Shown piece after piece: positions 20,360 through 31,860 of a stretch of 63,303 nt of DNA (position 1 is its first letter; each line of letters starts with the position of its first letter). The DNA is from Haplomitrium mnioides (Eukaryota > Marchantiophyta > Haplomitriopsida > Calobryales). Where the stretch lies: the NCBI GenBank assembly GCA_049999725.1, contig JBNGIS010016988.1, positions 1-63,303 on the forward strand, given 5' to 3'. A program made the position numbers and the translations under genes. Below the pieces are notes generated by a model, which was given only the letters and a program-made list of their open reading frames with translations, had not been told where the DNA came from and did no database searches.

Positions 20360-21347
20360 GGAGATTTGGTTACCTGCGGATGGTATTTGTCAACTCAAGT
20401 GCCTACCTGAAGTGGATAGAGAAATTTTGAGTTCAATATTGATTCCTCTCAAGACATATTTTGAAATCAAACGGTCTCAAAAGGATGAAAAGGAAGTGGA
20501 TGTCGAGAAAGTGGTATTCTCAATAAGGGACAACATTAGTGAGAATTGCTACAAGTTCTTTACAGATTCTAATATTCAATAGTGGAATGACTTTTTTCTT
20601 TCTCAACAAGAGATTGCGGCCTACATCATTGAAAAAAAGACAAAGGACTCGAAGCAAAATTTACCTTTCTACCTTCACAACTGTCAAACACTTGTAATGA
20701 TACTCAAAATGTTTGTCTATGTTCTCAACTTAGTGCTCAATAGACATAAGAAGATACTCTGGTACATCAAATACTTTCTACAAGTTGAGCAATCTATGAT
20801 AGAGCACTTAGGCCGCAAGAAAGGACTCTTTCGCACAACACTCGATACATGCATAAATTTGGGAATCTAAATGAGATGAAAGCTAGAATTTTTATGTGTT
20901 GTTGCATCTCAGGATCCAAATGGTACCATTTTGGTTGCCAAAGTTCTCAAATTTTTGTCATTTGATGAGAAAAATCCCCCAAACCTGAAATGAGTACGTG
21001 TTTAATAGTTTGCTTGTTAGGTTGAGGATGTATTTTTTGGACAATACTTGTCACAAAAAAGAGTAGCAACAAAAAAGAAATGCAAATCCAAGACACATAT
21101 TGATGTGCTCGATGTGACACAAATCATGATTCTATCTTTTGATTTTCTTCTTACCCAAAAAAACCATTTGAGAAAAACCAGTCTAGCTACCATTAAAGCA
21201 AATCTATTTCAATACGAAAGACAAAAAGCCCTCAATCTTGAAATATTTCAAAGGGATTCAGTCACTAACATTAACACTGAGATAGATCAAGTAAATCTTG
21301 ATAAATCTTTTGAAGTTGAATATGAAAAAGTCGAGATGAGTGACTAA
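20360..21347 (+). pseudogene. DUF7869-like gene, C-terminal region
   Basis: Readings include GICQLKCLPEVDREILSSIL, S-I-R-D-N-I-S-E-N-C-Y-K-F-F and a W-N-D-F-F-L-S-Q-Q-E-I segment. The last open frame (21048-21347) reads SQKRVATKKKCKSKTHIDVL and ends in an acidic tail before TAA at 21345. The part 20500-20720 is matched by the decayed second copy at about 47150-47400. At least four stops or frame changes are present. The end is placed at the last stop, after which an AT-rich stretch begins. Confidence 0.55.
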
Positions 21348-22290
21348 AATAATTTAAGAAATTTATTATTTATTATTTATTTTCAAGTATATTAATTTAG
21401 GATTATTATTTTATAAAGTACATGAGAATCTCTTGAAGCAACTTGTTGAACTTTTCTACCACCTTGAACTTTTTACTGTAAATCACTCCAAGTTGAATGT
21501 TATTCTTTGTAAATGAAGCTTAAATCTTTAGCTAATATTTTCATTTTCTTCTCCAAAATGTAGGTATGTTATTTCCAGTTTTATTGTTTTCTAGAAGAGT
21601 TTAAGGTTATTGTATCGCTAAAGCATCTGCCCAAATTGACTAGTTATTTTTTTCTTGTAAGGACTTTGATATATAACTTAAAATCTTTAGCGCGCTTTGA
21701 CTCATATATAGAGCTTTGTACCCATTTTACTTTTAGATTCTAAAATAGAAATCAAAATCTTTTGTGTGCATAGAGTTTGTTGCAAAAAATAGAACATTTA
21801 CAGCCTGTATCATTGGTTGTAGAAGTATGAACCATATGTGCGCATAAACTTTAATTGCAAGTCAAAATATTGTGCATACAAAAACTCTTCTACGAAACCT
21901 AAAACCTAGTTTCTTGTAAGTCTTTGTTGTGGAGTGTTCAAATGGTGAGTTTGGATTCCTATGCACGCATAGACTTTGGGGTGGAATGTTCACATATTGA
22001 GCTTGGATTCCTATTCGCGCATAGACTTTGGGGTGGAAGTCCAAGCCTTTCACAAGTTCTACTTCTCATGTACAATCCTCAAGCTTCTTCATACAAAGAC
22101 TACCGATTACAACTTAGTTTGTACACAAGTCATATACTCTTTTATAGATCTTAAGACCTCTATTTGGTTTAATCAAGTCTAAAACTTGGAGATGTTTCTT
22201 GTTTACACTCTTAATTCAATCTCCTTAGCTACTACTTTTTTTATTCTAAACTATGATACGTTTGTGTATATGCTTCGTTGAATTGTGAGT
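21348..22290. other. Right flank of the 13-22 kb locus
   Basis: An AT-rich segment is followed by palindromic GC-core units, including two near-identical 'ggattcctatgcacgcatag'-type repeats (about 21951 and 22003), each followed by 'actttggggtgga'. Part of it could be a 3' UTR or final intron. No terminal inverted repeat matching the left side was found. Confidence 0.45.
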
Positions 22291-22299
22291 CACAAGATA

Positions 22300-22970
22300 A
22301 TGGGCACTTACCTTTCTATTATAGATAATGGAGGCGCAATTAGGTGACCAATATTGTCTCTAGTCTTCAATCTCAGTAAAATATGCCTATCGGAATTCAT
22401 AATAATCATCAATGGGCGGCTCTTCTAAGTGCTAAAACAAACCCTTCTATGCCATGAAAGGTATAAACAGAGCAATATTCCGTAGTGTATCACACTATAT
22501 GTCAAAGCCCTAGAGGAAAGCATCTAAATCAATAGTACCTATTGTACCAAAGAATCTTCTCAACCTTTTTGTGGCTCCATACATTTCATCCATATCCCAC
22601 AACAAAAGGTAATGTACCAAAATGATATAAAGAGTTTCCTCTTCTTCATCTGATGTATGGTCACTTGCAAGATGCTGAGTCACTCCTATTGCATGTTGAA
22701 ACTGTATGCACTACGAGTGTAATCGCATCTCAACCTTCTACTCCTTGGCTCTGTGTTGATCTTTGCTTAACTAAACTCATCCACAACTCACAAGTTGTGC
22801 TCTTGCCACTCAACCACTTGCCTATAAGTTGGATGATGTGCCCAAATTGGCACTAGTGATCCTTCCTTCTTCTTTGAACAAGGTACACTTTGCTTTCCAA
22901 TCTTAGTTGATTGGTCTTCCTCTCAACCTAGGAAAAGAATTGAAAACATATCAAAACAGAGCACTTTTGC
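22300..22970 (-). pseudogene. Probable gypsy gag fragment
   Basis: Minus-strand readings include RLRRFFGTIGTIDLDAFLQG followed by a hydrophobic and E-E-P-P-I-D-D-Y-Y-E-F-R stretch. This is reminiscent of the gypsy gag capsid region. It lies directly downstream of a candidate primer-binding site and LTR on the same strand. No zinc knuckle is visible and frames are broken, so the call rests on context as much as sequence. Confidence 0.45.
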
Positions 22971-23610
22971 TCTTCTCTTGAGCACTGTCGACCAATTTTT
23001 GATTTTCTAAAAACAAATTTTCAAACTTTCCTACTTCACTTCAGCAAAAATCTGGGCTTCTAGATAGCCTACGCCTTTTGAACATGTTGGTGGGCTTTCC
23101 CACATCCTTTTCATAGCTCAACGGAGGGTCTAGTTCTGCCTTGCTTAGATTTTAGCGATTCTATAATTTTGCATGAAAATTCTGTTTTTGATCTTGTTAG
23201 AGTTCAGCTACCCTTGCTCTATGTTGCAAACAAACTTCTAGCAATGATCTCTTCTGAAAATCTCACTTGCAAACAAGTATTGTGCTCTTTTGGATTAGAC
23301 CAAGGCTGCCCTGTCAACCTAGAACAGAGTAACTCCCCTCTTGCAGTATTCTGCCTTGGCTTTTCTACTCTTTATTTGCAAACAAGACCTTCTCCCATTG
23401 CAAGCCAAAATGAGTTTAGTTCAGCTTTGATCAGAGGATTTAATTTCTACATATCAAAGGTTCTTTATCTTATTTTGAAATTCTCAAACCTTGATCTTAC
23501 TCAAGAATAGAATGTGTAGTGCTTTGAGGTCAAGAAATTCTCCAGTGAATGCTACATAAGGTTCTCAACCTATTGGAATGCAATCACACAATGCACCAAT
23601 TGCACAAATG

Positions 23611-23623
23611 ATGCTCTGATACA
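23611..23623 (-). other. Candidate tRNA-iMet primer-binding site
   Basis: The minus strand reads TGTATCAGAGCAT, close to the T-G-G-T-A-T-C-A-G-A-G-C complement of the initiator-Met tRNA 3' end used by many plant LTR retrotransposons. It starts 10 bases from the proposed LTR end at 23633. Confidence 0.55.
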
Positions 23624-23632
23624 GAGCTTCCT

Positions 23633-25312
23633 TGTACCAATCTACAACTCTTGACCCAAAGTTGAATCAGATGCACTCTTTGCAAGCCTATTAGCTCTCA
23701 ACAACAAATCAAACAATGATAAAAACCAAACCATGAGCTTTTCATCAGTTCAATTGGCCTTGAGCTCAATAAAGGTCTTGGGATTCTGAGATTCTATCCT
23801 GTAATTGTTTTGCAGATTTTTTTTGTTCAACAAATTTGTCTGATCTTGATGCTCTTCAAGGGAATGACACCCTATACGCAAGATCTGCAGACATCATATA
23901 TGCCCATAGCTCGATCTTATGACTTCTCCTCACAAAAATCTGAGCAATAAGAGAAATATTGAAATCTCTGCTCAACAATAGAATCCCTTCACAACAATGA
24001 AAACACCCCAACACACAAACGTTGCCATGTTGGAACCACAACAACTCCTTGATCTTTGTTGGGAGAAACCAAATCCTCCCAAATTGTTGAATGCACAATA
24101 GTCCAAGTCCTACTACATGGAAAAGAAGCACCAATTTCTTTCTTGGATCAACACCAGAATTTCTTGAAGTGAGGGTCCTCTGTACAAATGATTGAGGTTG
24201 TTGTTTGACAAATTTTTGCAGCAATTCTTTTGGTCTTTATGACATATCTCCAGTTATTTCTTCTCTTTCCAATCAATCAAATCTGTACATTGGTGCAAAT
24301 CTCATGCTCCTTGCAATTCTCTCCTTACAAAACCCTATTGGAAAATTTTTGCATCGATAAATCTTCAAGGCTCTTTTCTGAAATTGGAACTTAAAATTGC
24401 CTTTTGCTTTTCAAGGATTTCTCCCCAAGGTGAACAAAAGAATTGCTTTGAGTCAATCTTTGCCACTCTTTTCAAATTATCTGCCTCTGCAAATGAATTG
24501 AACATAACTCAATAGCTTGAACAAGGGAGATCCCTCAAGTTTTTTTTTCACCAAACATCGAATAAGCTACTCGATGAATAGTTTTTGAACAGCTCTTAAG
24601 AAAATATCCTCAAGCAAAATGTCTTCGATGAAGCAATCAGTGCTATTTAAAGGCATGCAATTTTTATTCAACAAACATCAAGCAACAATTGTTGATCATG
24701 AAATCCTCTACAAGTCACTCATTTGAATCCTCTTCTTGACGAAACTTTTTCTCGATAAAATCCCTAAATCAATGAAAAAACTGAACTAAAAAGCTGCCCA
24801 CGATGCTTTCAAAATTGCAGCTTGTACTGTACAACTTTTGAGCCGCAAGATTGCTTGATGAGCTCTCTTGATGCTCAATGAAGTCCTTCAAGCATTTTTT
24901 TGTCCTCTTCAGCAAAATCAAAGAGTTGCTTGATAATTTTCAAAGATTGAAGCTACTCCCCTTTGATGAAATTGCTTTTGACGTAGAAATCATAGCCCCG
25001 ACTCTTCAACAAAACCCTAGCACCAAATCATTTGCCAAAAATCCCTCGACTTCACTCAATAGGAATTTGCTTGCAAATTTGTGCTTGACAAAAGAAACCC
25101 ATTGAATGATGCACAAAAAAAATGGTGTCGTTATTCGATCAACCGATGATGCCAACCAAAGACTCAAGAAAAAGAAACCAGGGTTGTTGAATGTAAAACA
25201 AATTGCTTGCATAAGAATCACAAACCAGCAAATGAATTGAACAAAAATCTATAAATGTTTCTTCAATATAGAGTAAAAACACAATTCTCTTCCAACGACT
25301 CAATTTTCAACA
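23633..25312 (-). repeat. Candidate gypsy 5' LTR, about 1.7 kb
   Basis: The minus strand would begin TGTTGAAAATTG at 25312 and end TTGGTACA at 23633, giving TG...CA ends next to a primer-binding site. Length suits a gypsy LTR. No second copy is in the window to confirm the edges, so the right boundary is tentative. Inside are 'cttgatgaa'/'ctcgatgaa' variants repeated loosely. Confidence 0.4.
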
Positions 25313-25479
25313 TCAAAAGAACTCTTCACAAAAACTAACAGAAATTCCCACCTATTTCTACATCGCTTCTTCACAAATCAACAAGAAAAATCTGGAAAGA
25401 GCTTTGCAATCTCCAGCAATCTGAGATACCACAGACGTCCTCAAAGCTTTTGATCAAATTTCTCGCTCGCAATCCAAGA

Positions 25480-25702
25480 TACCATGGATGCTCCACAAAT
25501 AAATTTCATATCTTTCAATGTGCTTTTCTCAAGTGATATCTTCTCAAGAAATTTGGATTGACCGTTTTGAAATCTAAACCAACGCACCTTTTCTCACAAG
25601 AAATCCACATTTCTCCAAGAGTTGTAGTACCTCAACTCTCCTCTTGGTTCATACGACATTGAAAGATAACCTTTTGATGAGAATACATAGCCTTCTATAC
25701 TT
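25480..25702. repeat. Segment shared with 6510-6710
   Basis: It contains 'tctcaagaaatttggattgacc' in a slightly different form at both places, then 'ctccaagagttgtagtacctc' and 'gagaatacatagccttctat' against their variants. Both copies adjoin LTRs of the same copia superfamily. It is probably a leader, UTR or element remnant. Confidence 0.55.
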
Positions 25703-25880
25703 TGTTAGAAAAATGAACTTCCAAAATCCACATGAAGAGTTGAAAGACTGTCGAGAGAAAGCACTTAACATGAAGTATGCTTTGAAGGAGACAGTTGAGA
25801 TCAATCAAAAGTTGCCAAAAATAAGATCGCGATACACTATGATTAATATGCTTCAAAAGTCAGCTTTGTGAGCCAATAGA
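25703..25880 (-). repeat. Copia LTR type III, 3'-end fragment
   Basis: It begins TGTTAGAAAAATGAACTTCC on the plus strand and shares 'aatccacatgaagagttg' with the LTRs at 3352 and 39625. Only about 180 bp of LTR remains before similarity is lost. Confidence 0.65.
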
Positions 25881-25949
25881 AATCAAAATCAAAGGAAAAT
25901 TGCAATTTATGATAGGATGCAATTATCGGTGGACACTCTCTTCTTCAAG

Positions 25950-26795
25950 ACATGTTTATTAAATTCTTTTCTTCAGATGATTCCTCAACAATTGTTGCAG
26001 TAGAGGTCTCGTGAGATTTCTCTCCTCTCCTCCAAACTTGTTGTCAGCGAGTTCCCACTTGTAGGACTTGGACGAGCGCCCAACCTTCTTGCAATGATGG
26101 AAAGCAAGTATCTCCGCAGGTATCTATCCTTTCTTGTCTCCTTTGGTAATCAAACCATTATCATCGTTATCTTCCTTTATTTTGTTGCTTTTGCTCCTTC
26201 TTAAATAAGCGAATTGTCAAGGACTCCTAATCTAATCCAAACCTTTTTGCTTCTATCCACATGACTAGAGTGCCATATTCTTCAAGGAGGTTGTTGAGCA
26301 TGACACACACCATGTTCTCTTTCTCAATTCAACAACTTGCTACTAGCAACTTACAAGCCATGGATTTGATCCTTGTCACATGCTCACTGATGGTCGAATC
26401 CTCCCTCATCCTTAACCTGATGAATTCCTTCTTCAAGAAAACTTTATAGGAGGTTATCTTGTCTTCATAGTAGTTTGACAATTTTATCGAGACGTCATGT
26501 GCATTCCTGCAGTTTTCCACCAACAATAAAAGATGATTACCAAGGCTCAGCATGATTAATGTTAAGACCTTCTGCTCAACTCTTCCCAAACGTCTCCTTT
26601 CTCTCTCAATACCAACCCAAACATTTCAAAAATGAGGTTATATTTAGTTTTGGGATCTTTAGTAATTTTCCACAAGTCTAGACTCACTAATACCTCCTTC
26701 ATCTTTAATTTCCAACTAGGAATTTCATCCCTTCTAAATTTCTTGATCGTGCTTCTACTCTCAAGCTCAACTCATGTTTGTGAGCCTATAATCTA
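25950..26795 (-). pseudogene. Copia gag (element C)
   Basis: The minus frame 26589-26329 reads LTLIMLSLGNHLLLLVENCR, then S-N-Y-Y-E-D-K-I-T-S-Y-K-V-F-L-K-K-E-F and E-H-V-T-R-I-K-S-M. It is the UBN2 gag seen also in A and F. Downstream (26100-26060) H-C-K-K-V-G-R and a W-E-L-A-D-N-K stretch mark where the zinc knuckle was. It follows directly on the LTR end at 26796. Nothing of pol follows: the sequence breaks into an LTR fragment at 25880. Confidence 0.75.
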
Positions 26796-26796
26796 T

Positions 26797-27040
26797 TTGA
26801 AAGTAAACTCAAAATTCCACTTGAGAGTTGAAGAAACCTGCCAAGAGAGAGCACTCAACAAGACAACAATGTTGAAGGAGACAACAACCAATTATCAAAG
26901 TTGTGATACACTAGAAAATAAATTGTGAGCTATCAGAGCTTAGATTTGCGAGCCTCTCAAAATCAAACACAAGGGCCAAAAAATTGCATTTAGGGTGAAC
27001 GTAGTTTTCAACCAGACATTGCCCATCAAAAATTGATTGT
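26797..27040 (-). repeat. Element C LTR (type I), part 1
   Basis: This is the U5-side part of the 5' LTR of element C. It stops at ATTGT (27036-27040), the target site of element D, and resumes at 34408. The pieces join into one LTR that aligns with 5411-6381. Confidence 0.8.
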
Positions 27041-27220
27041 TGTTATAACCCTTATATTAAATATGGCTATTGAACCTAGTATACTTTAGTTACTTATAGT
27101 TATGGAGGTTTTAGGTAGTTAATAACCTCCTATATACATGTGTGGCTATGCATGATAATACATAAGAGTGAAGAGAGAAGTTTGGAAGACTATTGTGAGC
27201 TAATGCGTCGTTTTCCAACA
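27041..27220 (+). repeat. Element D 5' LTR (180 bp)
   Basis: It runs from TGTTATAACCCTTATATTAA to CGTTTTCCAACA. It is very short for a copia LTR and is preceded by ATTGT. A TGCATGATAAT motif in its middle was duplicated in the 3' LTR. Confidence 0.93.
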
Positions 27221-28486
27221 CGTTATTTGTACGATTGAAATTTTTGATGTTTTTTCTAAAGATAGAGACATTTCAAATTTCTAACTATCCAAATGAATAT
27301 ACTCAGTATTCATTTGAAGAACAATTAGGGCATGTTTCTCCTTTGTGCAAACGTCGAGTTTTTTTTTTAAGCAGGACTAAATCGACATCGTTGCATATTC
27401 CCTACCCTGGTGATTCATGTTTATGTTTTCAACTTGGCACACTAATCTGCTATATGGTGCATCGCGACTCTGACTATAAGGGAATAGTGGCTCAATTTTC
27501 CCATCTTTTAAAACATCCACTTAGTCAGCAGGCAACCTAATTTCTTCGAGAAAGATTGGATATTGTAGATGGAGCAAAGCGGAGAGCATAGTCGATGGTG
27601 CGGGCATCTACATTGTTAAGGCATTGTCGATTTCCAGCCCTTGCAAAGCACCCACCAGATCCGTCATTATTTCTGATAGAGATGAACATCGTTTTCTTTT
27701 GTTGGCGACGGACATTGTGATTTCTCTTGGAAGGCTGAAGACAATATGCAAATGCAAATGGTTAATGCATTGCTTTTGAGTCAGGCCTTGAGTTTGATTG
27801 TTACTTTTGGAGTATCGTGGAGCGTTTTCTTTGTCCCGCAGCAGTGCTATTTTCTTCAATCTGTTTTTCTACTTCATCAATTGAAGCTAGAGCGATGTAG
27901 ATTGTTTATGCTTGCATGATTTAACTTCAGCATTCATATTTCTTTGATAACTTTGAAGATTGCTTTACAATGGCACTGATCGACTAAAGTAGCCTTATTG
28001 TTGGATGATACGCATTAGTGATTTTTCAAGTGTTGGGCAGTGACGATTTTTCCTAGTTAACTGTTAGTGGTGAAAGCCAAGTCTTTCTTGAAGCTTGCAG
28101 ATAACAAAACATTCAGCAAGACTGATGGTGATGTAATTCAAACAGCCTGGTTTTATCAATTTTGCTGGTTTGGGGAGAATGCTTCAGCCATGGAAATCGT
28201 GTGAAGACGAACAAGTGCATGGATACCACTCAATAGCAGATTGATCTATAAGTGAAGTTGAAAGAGAAGAAGGTGTATCTATCAACATACAGTACTTTTT
28301 AAGATCAATTTGACCTACAATAGGAAATTTCAGGGAAGTAACTCTACATATTTTGACTCATCAAGTTTCTTTTTATTTTCAGTTTTTCTATTCATATTTT
28401 TGAAACAAGAATAAATACAGGCTTAGCAGATTTAGTTTATTCTCCGCATTCCTTGAACAAATGAGTGCAATTTCATTTATCCAAAT
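27221..28486 (+). other. Element D leader, 1.27 kb
   Basis: It is an unusually long leader for a small copia element. It contains a plus frame (27235-27540) and a minus frame (27859-27608), neither matching a family I know. Part may be an old insertion, but no target duplication was found. Confidence 0.5.
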
Positions 28487-29390
28487 ATGAATACCATTGA
28501 GAAACTCCCTTTTCAGGCTTTATCCATTGATGGGTCAAATTATTTGACCTGGTCTTTGGATGCTGAAGCTCATCTGACATCCAAGGATCTTCAAGATACT
28601 ATCATAACTTATGAAGAGCCTACTTTACAAGATAAAGCCAGAGCATTGATTCTAATCCACCATCATTTGGCTGATTCATTGAAAACTCAATACATGAATC
28701 ATTACAATCCCAAGCTATTGTGGGATGATCTCAAACTACGGTTTGATCAATATCTTTACCGTCTGCATGACACGACTGGATAAATCTTAGAGTTCAAGAT
28801 TATCCAACAGTTGCAAGCTATAATAGCGAACTATTTTGTATTGTTTCTCAGTTATCTATTTGTGGTCAACCAGTTACAGATGAAGAACAGATTGACAAAA
28901 CATTATCTACTTTCCATGTTACCAATCTAGTTCTGGCATCTCAATATCGCAATATGAATTTTGCAAGATATTCATAATTAATTGCACACATGCTCCTTGC
29001 TAAGAAACACTAGACTTCATTCCTTGATAATGCCAAGAAATGACCACCAGGAAGTTCTGTCCCTCCTTTTAGACCTGAAACAAATTTTATTAGAACCAAA
29101 AATAAGACCAACAGAAGGGGTTGTGGTAACTTCAGGGGGAGAATAGGAAGACAACATAATAACATGAGATATCAACAGGTCAAGAACAGAGGACGTTCCA
29201 CACCAATCTCAACAAGAAGGCCTTATATTAAAACTTGGTCTAGATATCAAGGCAAGAATTTCACAAGGGCTTGTTTTTCATATAATCGAGATCACAATAA
29301 TTCCCCATCCCATTTCAAATGTGGCACAAGAAGCCATGTACAGAAATAATGTCAAGCCCTAGCACATTTAGCCAAATTATATGCAGAAAG
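28487..29390 (+). pseudogene. Copia gag (element D)
   Basis: It opens MNTIEKLPFQALSIDGSNYL followed by T-W-S-L-D-A-E-A-H-L, the start typical of this copia lineage's gag, then a helical region to H-D-T-T-G where a stop falls (28783). Further readings continue with V-A-S-Y-N-S-type sequence to 29000 and a basic, Arg/Gln-rich zone (29164-29349). The zinc knuckle there is damaged: C-F-S-Y-N-R-D-H, then C-G-T-R-S-H. At least three stops disrupt it. A related relic lies at 51190-52100. Confidence 0.8.
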
Positions 29391-29394
29391 CTAC

Positions 29395-29754
29395 AGTAAT
29401 CCTCACAACGAACCTCATGCTAATTTTTTCGAGACTCCAAATGACATTGATCTACATCTATAGAATACTATTATACCTGCAGTAAACACTGTATATCATA
29501 CAGATGATCTATCATTGATTAATGATCCAATTGATTGTATCGTTGATATCAGTACACCACATTCTATTCTCAGAAGTAAAATGTATTTTTCATCAATTAC
29601 TGCATCACAAAGAGCCATGACAACTATCACAAGACAGAGTTATATTGAAGAAGGTGTTGGCCCAGCCAAGATACGTTTTCCAAATGGTACAATTATATAT
29701 ACTCAATCAGTTGTTTATACACCAAAAGCATCACGAAACCTTCTCAATTTTTGA
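29395..29754 (+). pseudogene. Copia aspartic protease (element D)
   Basis: The reading includes D-C-I-V-D-I-S-T-P-H-S-I-L-R-S-K, where the family has V-D-S-G-T-T-H-T-I-L-R. The catalytic D-S-G has become D-I-S, so activity would be lost. It continues with GPAKIRFPNG and TQSVVYTPKASRNLLNF, the usual end of copia protease. It is one continuous frame from 29515 to a stop at 29752. Confidence 0.85.
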
Positions 29755-29811
29755 GATATCAGGGCTAATAATTTACACACTCATACGAGTGCCTTTGGTG
29801 CTCATAAAGTC

Positions 29812-31236
29812 TTGCATATTTTAAAACCAACCCATGTTGGTATGAAAGTCATTGAGACTTTTTCTCTATTTCCCCCTAGTCTCTATATTACAAGTATATA
29901 TGCTTTCTACATTGAACAATCATCATTGTCATTAACACATAGATGGCATAACCGTCTTGGTCACCCTTGTATCAAAATGTATCAGAATATTATTAAAGAC
30001 AGTGTGGGCATTGCTTTTGGAGTTCGCCCATTATCTATCAAGACACCTTGTCTTGCATGTTCACAAGGAAAATTCACATATCATCCAACTACATCCAAGA
30101 TATCTTTGTGTAACACTACACATATACACACAAGTTAGCACAAACACATACGAGAGAAGCGCACAAGGACTTCAAAAACCCACAAGGTAAGAGATACCAA
30201 ACAAGGCACTCTCCCTTCTTTATATACTTGATGGAAGGCTCTTTGCTTACATAGGTGGATGATACTCATTGGTTGCTTTTCTATCCTCTTCTAATTGGAC
30301 CACCCTTTACTTTTATTCTCCTTCTGCCATGTGTCCTTATCTTTAGAACCTTCTATCTCTTTAGTTCTCCTTCTGCCACGTGTCTTTATCTTTAGAACCT
30401 TCTTTTCACTTTAATTCGTTGCTTGCCACGTGTCCTTATCCTCTTCTAAAGTGCTCCATTTTTTACTTTAATTCGTTGACTTTCTCTCCTTTTGCCACGT
30501 GTCCAACTCTCTAAACTAACAACCGCTTTTTGTTACTCTAACTTAGTAATAGCTTTCTAGACATAGTTGACACTATATCTTACTTCATTTTTAGCTATGG
30601 CTTACTAAAGTTAGTGACCGTTACACTTTGGTAATTCCACAATTTCTTTAACGTATACATGTTGATGTATGTGGGCCTATTAATCCACCATCGGGACCTT
30701 TTCGATTTTTCTTGGTTATAATCGATGCATCCAATAAATGGTCCCAAGTTTCTATATTATCTACTAGAAATCTAGCATTTCCAAGAACTTTATCTCATAT
30801 ACTTAAATTGAGATCACAATTCCTTGATTATCCTATTAGAACTTTGAGAGTAGATAATGTTGGGGAGTTTACATCCAAAACCTTTGACGACTTCTATGAT
30901 ACATCAAGAATTGATATTCAATACCCATTCCCTTATGTGCATTTTCAAAATGGGATTGTTGAATCCCTTATTAAACGTCTTCAAATGATTGCGAGACCAT
31001 TGCTAATACAGACTAAACTACCAATGTCGGCATGGGGTCATGCGATACTCCATGCATCATCACTTTTGAAATTTCGACCATCAGTATTTAATAATCAAAG
31101 TCCCCATCACCTGGTATTTGGAATTCCTCCAGATTTATCACATCTCAGAACATTTGGCTATTTGGTCCTAGTTCCTATTCTTGGACCTAAACGAACAAAA
31201 ATGGGACCACATCAACAACGTGGCATTTACATTTGA
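29812..31236 (+). pseudogene. Copia integrase (element D), split by solo LTR
   Basis: The GAG pre-integrase/zinc finger reads HRWHNRLGHP with TPCLACSQGK, keeping the H-H-C-C set. The catalytic core reads VIIDASNKWSQVS (first D), LRVDNVGEFTSKTFDDF (second D) and QNGIVESLIKRLQ (E), so the D-D-E triad is still readable. A 517-bp solo LTR (30109-30625) interrupts it. Removing the LTR and one CTTTG copy restores the frame exactly, leaving one stop before R-I-H-V-D-V. The C-terminal region ends at a stop near 31234. Confidence 0.88.
30109..30625 (+). repeat. Solo LTR inside element D integrase (517 bp)
   Basis: It begins TGTAAC and ends GTTACA, flanked by CTTTG on both sides (30104-30108 and 30626-30630). 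TG...CA ends plus a 5-bp duplication are diagnostic of an LTR insertion reduced by LTR-LTR recombination. It contains a TATATA box-like string (about 30219) and four 'gccacgtgtcc'-type repeats (30330-30505). Orientation was not established independently. Confidence 0.88.
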
Positions 31237-31860
31237 TTCGATTCCTCATCTATTATCAGATATTTAGAACCAAAAACTACAGATATGTTCAAAGCCAAAT
31301 TTATTGACTGTGATTTTTATGAGTATGAATTTCCTACCCTATTTCATAATACTATCCAATCTGATCCTCGAACATTACCTTCATTGCAATGGCAAATGAC
31401 TCATCCATTGAGTCTAGATCCTAGAACGGCTCAAACTGAACATGAAATTCAGCGTATACTCAATTTACACCAGGTTCTGGAAAAACTTCCAGATGCATTT
31501 AATAATGCAGTTGCAGTTACACAATCACATGTAGAAGCTGCAAATGTTCCAACTTCATTACAAAAGTTAACTAAGCTGGCTACCACTACAATGCCTAGGG
31601 CAAAACGAGGACAACCTACTGGTCAAGTTAATACTCAGTCAAGACAAAGACAAATTGTCAATCTAGCAATTCCTTCAAAACTAACTCAGTCCATACTTGC
31701 ATCTACAATGACAGATAAGTTTGAGAACGATGAGATGTCTCTTGATTATCTGCATACAGGACAAATTTGGCAGAGAAGCATAATCCAACCTGATGATATC
31801 TTTGATTCCTCAATTTCCTAGAGTATTTGGAATGAATTACCGGACCCTAGATCGGTCCAG
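31237..31860 (+). pseudogene. Integrase-RT linker of element D
   Basis: The frame 31285-31821 is open for 178 residues. It starts MFKAKFIDCDFYEYEFPTLF, the integrase tail of this lineage ('F-x-A-R-F-x-D-C-x-F-x-E-x-x-F-P'). It then becomes a Pro/Gln/Thr-rich linker with R-A-K-R-G-Q-P. The open frame suggests modest decay. Confidence 0.75.
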
